Part shown: piece after piece, positions 57,718 to 64,000 of the stretch
How the letters are laid out: every line of letters begins with the position of its first letter
Position numbering within the stretch: the stretch's first letter is position 1
Origin: Microvirga alba
GTDB lineage: Bacteria; Pseudomonadota; Alphaproteobacteria; Rhizobiales; Beijerinckiaceae
DNA: 64,000 nt
Direction: 5' to 3'
Assembly (NCBI RefSeq): GCF_015694465.1
Contig: NZ_JADQDO010000001.1
Span: 620,001-684,000 of the forward strand
Notes under the pieces: generated by a model
The model's database searches: none
What the model was told of the DNA's origin: nothing
The model's input: only the letters and a program-made list of their open reading frames with translations
Program-made: the position numbers and the translations under genes

Positions 57718-59238
57718 ATGGCTGTCGGGCTCGAGGCTCAGGGACGGCTCAAGATCGGCCGTCCCGTCGCCATCATCGATATCGGCTCCAACTCGGTGCG
57801 CCTCGTGGTCTATGAGGGCATGGCGCGCGCGCTGACCCCGATTTACAACGAGAAGGTGCTTTGCGGCCTCGGGCGCCATGTGGCGACGACGGGCCGTCTC
57901 GACGACGACGCCGTGGAGCGGGCCCTCCGGGCGCTCGCCCGGTTCAAGGTGTTGTGCGAGACCATGCACGTCTCGGAGGTCTATGTGCTGGCGACCGCCG
58001 CCGCGCGTGACGCCTCGAACGGCCCGGCCTTTCTCGAGGCCGCCACCTTGGCCTGCGGTCGCGAGATCAATCTGCTGTCAGGGGCAAAGGAGGCGCAGCT
58101 TTCCGCGCTCGGCGTCGTCTCGGGCTTTCATGCGCCGGACGGCATCGTCGGCGATATGGGCGGCGGCAGCCTGGAACTGGTCGACGTCAATGGCTTCAGC
58201 GTCGGGGAGGGCGTCACCATGCCCCTCGGCGGCCTCGCCCTGCAGGATCTCAGCGGCGGTTCGCTGAAGAAGGCACAGAAGATCGTCCGCGCTGCCCTGG
58301 CGCGTGCACCGGAATATCTCGAAAAGCTGCAAGGCCGCACCTTCTACGCCGTCGGCGGCACCTGGCGCGCCGTGGCCCGGTTGCACCAAGCGGCGCGGGA
58401 CTATCCGCTCCATGTGATGCATGGCTATGTCATCAATCCGGATGACGGGCTCGACTTCCTGCACCTCGTGGAGGAGGTCGACACCAAAGCCCTCAAGGAC
58501 ATTGAAAGCATCGCTGAGGCGCGCCGTCCGCTGCTCGTCTATGGCGCGATCCTGCTGGAGGAAATCATCCGTCTCGGCCGCCCGAAGGAGGTCGCTATCT
58601 CCGCACACGGCGTGCGCGAGGGGCTGCTGTTCGACAAGCTCGACGAACAGACGCGTCGGCGCGATCCGTTGCTGTCGGCCGCGGGCGCGCTCAATCTTCT
58701 GCGCTCCCGGTCGCCCCGCCATGGCGAGGAGCTTTGCGGCTGGACCGATGCGTTCATCGAAAGCCTGGGTCTGCCGGAGACCGAGACTGAATACCGCCTG
58801 CGTCACGCGGCGTGCCTTCTCGCCGATATCGGCTGGCGCGCCCATCCCGATTATCGGGGCGAGCAGAGCCTCAACCTCATCGCCTATGGCGCTTTCGTCG
58901 GGCTCGACCATCCGGGCCGGGCCTATCTCGCGTTGTCGATCTTCTTCCGCCACGAAGGCCTTTCCCCCGACAAGGTCGGTTCGCGGATCAAAGTCCTGGC
59001 TGGATCACGGCTGATGGAGCGCGCGCGTTTGCTCGCCGCCATGATGCGGATCGCCTACCCCGTGTCCGTGGCGATGGGCGGCATTCTTCCGCAAGCGCCG
59101 CTCGTCGCCCGCAACGGCCAGGTCGTCCTGCGACTTCCTTCCGCGATGGAGGCCCTGGCCAACGAGCGCCTCTCGGGGCGCGTTCGGGCCCTGGGCAAGA
59201 TTCTCAATCTGGAACCGTCGATCGAGATCCTTCGCTGA
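57718..59238 (+). CDS. ppx: Exopolyphosphatase / guanosine pentaphosphate phosphatase
   Basis: A 506-residue Ppx/GppA enzyme. The sugar-kinase/HSP70-type ATPase core shows VAIIDIGSNSVRLVVYE, VYVLATAAARDASNG, GIVGDMGGGSLELVDV and FYAVGGTWRAVARLH. The C-terminal HD-like extension contains RLRHAACLLADIGWRAHPDY. It degrades polyphosphate and/or pppGpp. ATG 57718 is one base after the ppk stop; the frame is open upstream but inside ppk. Confidence 0.94.
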   Translation: MAVGLEAQGRLKIGRPVAIIDIGSNSVRLVVYEGMARALTPIYNEKVLCGLGRHVATTGRLDDDAVERALRALARFKVLCETMHVSEVYVLATAAARDASNGPAFLEAATLACGREINLLSGAKEAQLSALGVVSGFHAPDGIVGDMGGGSLELVDVNGFSVGEGVTMPLGGLALQDLSGGSLKKAQKIVRAALARAPEYLEKLQGRTFYAVGGTWRAVARLHQAARDYPLHVMHGYVINPDDGLDFLHLVEEVDTKALKDIESIAEARRPLLVYGAILLEEIIRLGRPKEVAISAHGVREGLLFDKLDEQTRRRDPLLSAAGALNLLRSRSPRHGEELCGWTDAFIESLGLPETETEYRLRHAACLLADIGWRAHPDYRGEQSLNLIAYGAFVGLDHPGRAYLALSIFFRHEGLSPDKVGSRIKVLAGSRLMERARLLAAMMRIAYPVSVAMGGILPQAPLVARNGQVVLRLPSAMEALANERLSGRVRALGKILNLEPSIEILR

Positions 59239-59459
59239 AGCCCCAAGTCGCGAGGTGTGGCGGTGGCGCGCCCGTGAGTTGCAGGCTGCCTTTGATAAGA
59301 CCCGGCAAATTTTCTTGTTTGTTTCGGGCTTATTTCGACCAAAGTTTGTTCAGAGATAGCCGTTTGACCTTTATGGTCGCGGATGCAATTTTACAGCCGC
59401 GTCAGCAGCGTAAAGCTGACGTTGCAACCTGAGCAATATGGGCTGGGTGGGAGAATATG

Positions 59460-60083
59460 ATGAGTCTGATTAATCTTGCTTCCGTTCGAGACGCGGAAGT
59501 GTCGCGCGATCCCTACGATTTCGTTCTGGCTTCGGACTTTCTGAACAAGGCCGCCATCGACGAGATCCGCAGCGACTTCCCCGATATCACGAAGCCGGGA
59601 TATCTGACCGTCGACGAAGTCCAGCTGCAGGGCAAGTTCAAGCAGCTTATCGATGAACTCGAAGGGCCTGAACTCACGGAAGCGCTGTCCCGTAAGTTCG
59701 GGCAGGACCTCCATCAATATCCGCGCCTGACCACCATCATGAAGCGCTCGCAGCCCAAATACGGCGCGATCCACACAGACGGCCCGTCAAAGGTCATGAC
59801 CATGCTCGTTTACATGAACGAGGAGTGGCAGAAGGATGACGGCGGCCGTCTGCGTGTTCTCTATGACGAGAAGGATTACGAGCGCTACAAGCTCGAAGTG
59901 CCGCCGACCATGGGCACCATGTTCGCCTTCCTGCGCTCCGACAAATCATGGCACGGCCATCTTCCCTTCTCGGGCGAGCGTCGCGTCATCCAGATCGCCT
60001 GGGTCAAGAGCCAGGCCGACGTGGACCGCAAGAAGAAGAACAACAAGATGGCCCAATTCTTCAAGGGTATCTTCGGGCGCTAA
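59460..60083 (+). CDS. 2-oxoglutarate/Fe(II)-dependent oxygenase
   Basis: A 207-residue double-stranded beta-helix oxygenase. The iron ligands are His105 and Asp107 (AIHTDGPSK) and His165 or His167 (SWHGHLPFSG). The 2-oxoglutarate-binding Arg follows (GERRVIQIAW). Likely substrates are protein or small-molecule side chains (prolyl-4-hydroxylase-like domain). GGGAG precedes two tandem ATGs; 59460 has the better spacing, 59457 would add one Met. Co-directional with ppx but with a 221-bp gap. Confidence 0.88.
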   Translation: MSLINLASVRDAEVSRDPYDFVLASDFLNKAAIDEIRSDFPDITKPGYLTVDEVQLQGKFKQLIDELEGPELTEALSRKFGQDLHQYPRLTTIMKRSQPKYGAIHTDGPSKVMTMLVYMNEEWQKDDGGRLRVLYDEKDYERYKLEVPPTMGTMFAFLRSDKSWHGHLPFSGERRVIQIAWVKSQADVDRKKKNNKMAQFFKGIFGR

Positions 60084-60172
60084 GACGCCCTCAATGCTAG
60101 CCAAACCCTTGCCGTGTCCCAGCGGGCGGCGGAATTTGGATCTCCGAATTCCCGCCGCTTGAGGATGCGATA

Positions 60173-60715
60173 GTGCCCGCCATCAAAACCACTGCGACCC
60201 GCATCGTCTACGAAAACCGTTGGATGCGGGTCCGCGAGGATTCCATCGCTCTGCGGGATGGGTCGCAGGGCATCTACGGCGTGGTCGAGAAATCCGACTT
60301 CGCCGTGATCGTGCCCGTCGAGAACGGCGTCATCCACCTCGTCGAGCAATATCGCTACCCTGTTCAAGGCCGTTATTGGGAACTCCCTCAAGGCTCATGG
60401 GAGCACGCCCCGGATACCGACCCGCTGGACCTCGCCCGCGCCGAATTGCACGAGGAAACGGGGCTGACCGCTAGGACCATGCTCCATATCGGCCATCTGT
60501 TCGAATGCTACGGCTACTCGACCCAAGGCTACCACATCTATCTCGCTCAGGGGCTCGAGGCGGGTGACGCCGCCCGCGAGCGCGAAGAGCAGGACATGAT
60601 CTCCCGCGCTTTCCCGATCGCCGAGGTGGACGCAATGATCCTCGAAGGCGCGATCAAGGATGCCGCGACGGTCGCGGCGCTCGGGCTGCTGCGGTTGAAG
60701 GGGCTTCTTCCCTGA
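60173..60715 (+). CDS. NUDIX hydrolase
   Basis: A 180-residue NUDIX enzyme, ADP-ribose/ADP-sugar pyrophosphatase-like. It reads TRIVYENRWMRVREDSI, then HLVEQYRYPVQGRYWELPQG, and the Nudix box ending ARAELHEETGL, in which the usual RE-xx-EE is AE-xx-EE. Glutamates needed for Mg binding remain. Starts with GTG at 60173. It is last in this co-directional stretch and convergent with rnd. Confidence 0.88.
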   Translation: MPAIKTTATRIVYENRWMRVREDSIALRDGSQGIYGVVEKSDFAVIVPVENGVIHLVEQYRYPVQGRYWELPQGSWEHAPDTDPLDLARAELHEETGLTARTMLHIGHLFECYGYSTQGYHIYLAQGLEAGDAAREREEQDMISRAFPIAEVDAMILEGAIKDAATVAALGLLRLKGLLP

Positions 60716-60901
60716 AGGCCGGGGCAGATCGCCGGGCTGCCCCCGGTGACGGACATAGGCTGGGAAACGCCGCAAATCCCCCTCTCCTAGGGTGAGGAGG
60801 TGCAGGCCTCCCCGGAGAGCGCGACCTTCACCCTCGCTCCACTCGACCTCTCGCCCGCGCGGGAGAGGTGAAGGGATGGCGGATCAAGCAAACACCTTCC
60901 G

Positions 60902-62071
60902 TCAGCTTGCCTCTACCACGTTGATATGCCGAAGCTTGACGCGTCCGCGTTCCAAGGCCAGCCCGAGTTCACCGTTCTTCAGCGCGAGAGCTTTTTCGCC
61001 GAACAGCGCGCGCCGCCAACCGTGCAGGGAGGGGACTTCCGCCGTGTCGCTCTCAGCGATGGCCTCTAGTTCCTCGACGGTGGCGATGATCTTCGGCGCG
61101 ACGCCCTCCTGTTCGGCGATGGCTTTCAGGAGCACCTTCAGCAGTTCGACGACCGAGCCGCTGCCGCCGCGCCCGCGGGAGCGTTCCGGCATCGGCACGG
61201 TGGCTGAGTCGCGGGCAAGGCCGCGCTCGACCGCCTCCAGGATTTCACCGCCCGTGCGCGAACGCTCGAAGCCGTTCGGGATGGAGCGCAGGCGGCCCAA
61301 CGCCTCGACGCTGCGCGGAGCCGAAGTGGCGAGGTCGATGAGGGCGTCGTCCTTGAGAATGCGCCCGCGCGGCACGTCGCGGTTCTGCGCCTCGCGCTCG
61401 CGCCACGCCGCTATTTCCATGAGCACCGCGACTTCCTTCGCCTTGCGCAGGCGGCCGGAGAGCCGCCGCCAGGCGTTTTCCGGGTCGGCCTGATAGGTCT
61501 CGGGCGAGGTGAGGATCGCCATTTCCTCGCTGAGCCATTCGAGGCGGCCGTTCTTCTCAAGCTGCGCCATCAGCGCCTCATAGACATTCACCAGGTGGGT
61601 GACGTCCGAGAGGGCATAGGTGAGTTGCGCCTCGGTGAGGGGGCGGCGCGACCAGTCGGTGAAGCGAGAGGACTTGTCCACGCGCGCCTTGGCGAGATCA
61701 TTGACGAGCTGCTCGTAGGAGACCGAGTCGCCATAACCGCAGACCATGGCTGCGATCTGCGTGTCGAAGAGGGGGGCCGGCACGAGGTTGCCGAGGTTCC
61801 AGACGATTTCCAGGTCCTGCCGGGCGGAATGGAAAACCTTGATCACGCTCTGGTCGGCCATGAGCGCCATGAACGGGTCCAGGCTGATTCCCTCGGCCAA
61901 GGGGTCGATGAGGCAGGCATCCGCCGGATCGGGTCCCGCCATCTGGATCAGGCAGAGCTTGGGATAATAGGTCGTCTCACGCAAAAATTCCGTGTCGACG
62001 GTGACGAACGGATGGGTCGCGAGGCGGGCGCAGATTGCGGCGAGGGCGTCGGTCGAGGTGATCAATTCCAT
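60902..62071 (-). CDS. rnd: Ribonuclease D
   Basis: A 389-residue 3'-5' exoribonuclease of the DEDDy class acting on tRNA precursors and other small RNAs. Asp26 and Glu28 lie in [10 protein letters not shown]. The second Asp is in [12 protein letters not shown], and [10 protein letters not shown] gives the Tyr/Asp. An HRDC domain follows at ~200-285 ([20 protein letters not shown]). ATG 62071 gives the usual family length; upstream codons to 62200 look non-coding. Next gene upstream is the AT-rich plsY. Confidence 0.95.
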   Translation of the reverse strand: MELITSTDALAAICARLATHPFVTVDTEFLRETTYYPKLCLIQMAGPDPADACLIDPLAEGISLDPFMALMADQSVIKVFHSARQDLEIVWNLGNLVPAPLFDTQIAAMVCGYGDSVSYEQLVNDLAKARVDKSSRFTDWSRRPLTEAQLTYALSDVTHLVNVYEALMAQLEKNGRLEWLSEEMAILTSPETYQADPENAWRRLSGRLRKAKEVAVLMEIAAWREREAQNRDVPRGRILKDDALIDLATSAPRSVEALGRLRSIPNGFERSRTGGEILEAVERGLARDSATVPMPERSRGRGGSGSVVELLKVLLKAIAEQEGVAPKIIATVEELEAIAESDTAEVPSLHGWRRALFGEKALALKNGELGLALERGRVKLRHINVVEAS

Positions 62072-62294
62072 GAGAATGTCTCTTAGCCCAAGTGCGGCGA
62101 TGAGGCCACTCCGCAGTGGAATTAGGCGGTGAGCCCATAAAAATTTGACCGGCCGGTCAGGGGGCGAAGCGATTCTCGACAGCAGCGAAGTGCGCTGCAT
62201 TCATCCTATTGTCGAAGTCGTAGATACACGGGGCGACGGGGCAACCTAATTCCAAATTTTATGTTTTGACGACATGCTCAACGCCGCGAAAATA

Positions 62295-62918
62295 TCAAAA
62301 AGTAAGTTTATTTTCTGTTCCTGAAAGCAGCCTTTTTATATTTTCCCTATGCTTAAAAATAACGATGAACGCCATCAGGAACGCAAAGATATGAAAATAA
62401 AAAGTATTTCCAAAAACAGGTATAAATGAAATAGCCACAAAAAATATTGTGGCACATATCGTGCCTAAAGAAACATAACGGGTTAATCTTACTATTATCA
62501 GGAAAATGCCAAGGCATATAAGGGCCATAACCCAGTTAAGCATAAACATTACAGCCGCCGCTGTAAGTGCTCCCTTGCCCCCTTTAAAGCCAAAATACAC
62601 CGGCCAGTTATGCCCGATAACCGCTCCCGCGCCCGCTGCTAAAAGGCTTGCGCAAACTATAGTCTCTCCCGAATGAACATAGACGCCGATGCGCAATCCT
62701 ATAATACAGGCAATTATCCCCTTCAAAATATCTCCCGCAAGAACAAACGCCGCAGCAGTCTTCCCAAGTACTCTCAGGGTATTGGTAAGTCCGGCGCTTT
62801 TGCTTCCGTGGCTGCTTAAGTCCTTGCCGTATATTTTCCCTGCAATCACTCCTGTATTAAGGCTGCCTAAAAGGTAACCCAAAGCAAATGCCGAAAATAT
62901 CTTTAATATATCAATCAT
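62295..62918 (-). CDS. plsY: PlsY-type glycerol-3-phosphate acyltransferase, foreign-looking
   Basis: A 207-residue integral membrane protein with about five helices. It shows the PlsY outline: GYLLGSLNTGVIAGKIYGKD, motif one at 33-53 (HGSKSAGLTNTLRVLGK, where most members have GSGNxGxTN), GHNWPVYFG and FKGGKG at 111-116. PlsY uses acyl-phosphate to make 1-acyl-glycerol-3-phosphate. A strong GGGGGAG ribosome site precedes ATG 62918. Codon use is clearly AT-rich (TTA, ATA, AAA, AGC), unlike rnd and the exporter on either side, and the sequence has a Firmicutes character. It is probably a transferred gene, perhaps a paralogue of the native plsY elsewhere. Confidence 0.85.
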   Translation of the reverse strand: MIDILKIFSAFALGYLLGSLNTGVIAGKIYGKDLSSHGSKSAGLTNTLRVLGKTAAAFVLAGDILKGIIACIIGLRIGVYVHSGETIVCASLLAAGAGAVIGHNWPVYFGFKGGKGALTAAAVMFMLNWVMALICLGIFLIIVRLTRYVSLGTICATIFFVAISFIPVFGNTFYFHIFAFLMAFIVIFKHRENIKRLLSGTENKLTF

Positions 62919-62980
62919 CAAGCTTCTCCCCCTGGGATTACTGCAATGCGACTGTGGCTTCGAGCTTATGAGTCTACAAC

Positions 62981-64000
62981 CTAGATAGCTTCCAACGCCT
63001 CCGCCTTGCGAGGAAATTTGTCCTCCCGAGGGAGAGACCCGATTTCCCTCAGCTCGAAAACCGCCTTGTCTCGAAGCTCGACGATTCGGTCCGCTGCCCG
63101 AATCGTATCCGGGCGGTGGGCGATGACGATGCGGGTGATGTTGAGCTGGGAAAGAGCGCCATTGACCTCCCGCTCCTTGTTGATGTCGAGGCTCGACGTG
63201 CCCTCGTCCATGAACAGGATGCGGGGACGGCGATACAGCGCCCGCGCCAGGAGCACGCGCTGGCGCTGCCCCCCGGACAGGGCGATGCCCATGTCGCCGA
63301 TCAACGTGTTGTAGTTCATGGGCATGGCCATGATCTCGTCGTCGATCCGCGCCATGCTCGCGCAGCGGCGCAGCCATTCCATGTCGAGATGCGCATCGAA
63401 GAAGCAGATATTCTCGGCAATCGTCCCTGAGAGCAGTTGGTCGTCCTGCATCACCACGCCGATCTTCGAGCGGAAGGCCTGGACGCCCATGTGATGCAGT
63501 GGAACGCCATCGATCAACACGCTCCCCGTCTTCGGCGCGAACAATCCGAGCATGACCTTGAGAAGGGTCGTCTTGCCGCCACCGGACGGGCCGGTGATGG
63601 CCACGAACTCGCCGGGCTCCACCTTGAAGTTCACCCCCGAAAGCACCTCGGGCTCAGTCTCAGAATAATTGTAGGAAATGTCCTCCAGCTCGATCGCGCC
63701 CTCGATCTGCGGCTCGATGAGTGCGCTCTGCTGATCGTACCCCGGCTCCTGCTTCGTCAGCGCGATATCGGATAAACGGGTCACGTACAGGTCCAGCATC
63801 CGGTATTCGATCGCCATCTCGATCAAGCCGGTCGCTTTGCTGAGGAACTGTTCCTTGTAGGACATGAAGGCGTAGAGCATGCCGACGGACAGATCGCCTG
63901 CGACGACGGCCCGGGCACCGAGATAGACGACAAGGACATTTTCCAAGCCGTAGAGCAGCTGGTTCGCCGTACTGAAGCCCAGAGACATACGGGCCTGCTT
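62981..64000 (-). CDS. Peptidase-type (bacteriocin/CvaB-like) ABC exporter, C-terminal part
   Basis: The visible 340 codons are the end of a larger ABC exporter; the frame is open through base 64000, so the N-terminal C39 peptidase (if present) and most membrane helices lie to the right. Visible are the last transmembrane stretch (QLLYGLENVLVVYLGARAVV, SVGMLYAFMSYKEQF) and a complete ATPase domain: Walker A GPSGGGKTTL, Q-loop VMQDDQL, signature LSGGQRQRVLLARAL, Walker B RILFMDEGTSSLD, H-loop IAHRPDTI. The YGLENVLVVYLGARAV block is typical of CvaB-type transporters that cleave double-glycine leaders. It is a candidate exporter for small secreted peptides and might serve RTX proteins. Confidence 0.88.
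   Translation of the reverse strand, partial: KQARMSLGFSTANQLLYGLENVLVVYLGARAVVAGDLSVGMLYAFMSYKEQFLSKATGLIEMAIEYRMLDLYVTRLSDIALTKQEPGYDQQSALIEPQIEGAIELEDISYNYSETEPEVLSGVNFKVEPGEFVAITGPSGGGKTTLLKVMLGLFAPKTGSVLIDGVPLHHMGVQAFRSKIGVVMQDDQLLSGTIAENICFFDAHLDMEWLRRCASMARIDDEIMAMPMNYNTLIGDMGIALSGGQRQRVLLARALYRRPRILFMDEGTSSLDINKEREVNGALSQLNITRIVIAHRPDTIRAADRIVELRDKAVFELREIGSLPREDKFPRKAEALEAI

Noticed and set aside
60716-60901. Possible small gene between the NUDIX and rnd genes
   Set aside because: Only GC-rich palindromes (for example CTCTCGCCCGCGCGGGAGAG) are seen; they fit a bidirectional terminator or repeat between convergent genes.
62919-63377. An N-terminal extension of PlsY reaching into the exporter gene
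   Set aside because: The extension is an antisense-type, His/Arg-rich reading of the exporter sequence; ATG 62918 with its strong ribosome site gives the normal PlsY length.

Overview
The window is high-GC DNA with a typical alphaproteobacterial gene set and intergenic repeat style, most likely from a member of the Hyphomicrobiales (Rhizobiales; Microvirga/Bosea/Methylobacterium-like). Supporting signs are the purM-purN / phosphatidyltransferase / PerM / HdaA / ppk / ppx / rnd neighbourhood, an HdaA-type DnaA-like protein, gatCA split from gatB, and several copies of GC-rich intergenic palindromes (CCTCATCCTGAGG...CCTCAGGATGAGG and GTCATTCCGGG...CCCGGAATGAC types). No rRNA, CRISPR array, complete insertion sequence or origin was seen. 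One tRNA gene (Gln, CTG) is present.

Layout. 1-3.8 kb: a peptide-type ABC binding protein (cut by the window edge), a GntR/FCD repressor and a CodA-like amidohydrolase. They share a palindromic operator, which is perfect in the divergent gntR/amidohydrolase promoter and imperfect and doubled in front of the binding protein. 5-11.7 kb: a LysR regulator followed by a nitrilase-type hydrolase, an RraA-type protein and a complete polyamine-type ABC importer, probably one uptake and breakdown operon with an attenuator after the binding-protein gene. 11.7-15.4 kb: small exported and hypothetical proteins, a cytochrome c, a pentapeptide-repeat protein and a frameshifted relic.

15.8-26.2 kb is the most unusual part. 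An RTX protein with a recognisable type I secretion C-terminus is followed by a strongly AT-rich cassette of small orphan genes, then by a 2086-residue protein. That protein combines a phage/muramidase-like N-terminal domain, a Hint (self-processing) domain, a glycine-rich hydrophobic stretch, about 53 RTX nonapeptides and an undescribed Trp/Tyr-rich repeat region. Base composition is mosaic within this single gene, and the island ends near a tRNA-Gln gene that has a degenerate tRNA-like fragment beside it. A bacteriocin-type ABC exporter lies at the far right edge and is one candidate for an export machine.

26.7-62 kb is mostly housekeeping: folP-folB-folK, a large membrane-anchored Big_5/deacetylase-like protein, ruvX, gatCA, gatB, transporters and regulators, two glutathione transferases, ndk, a molybdopterin oxidoreductase, purM-purN, and the lipid/PerM/HdaA/ppk/ppx run ending in rnd. 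At 62.3-62.9 kb a markedly AT-rich PlsY-type acyltransferase with a Firmicutes look sits between rnd and the peptidase-type ABC exporter, a second foreign-looking insertion.
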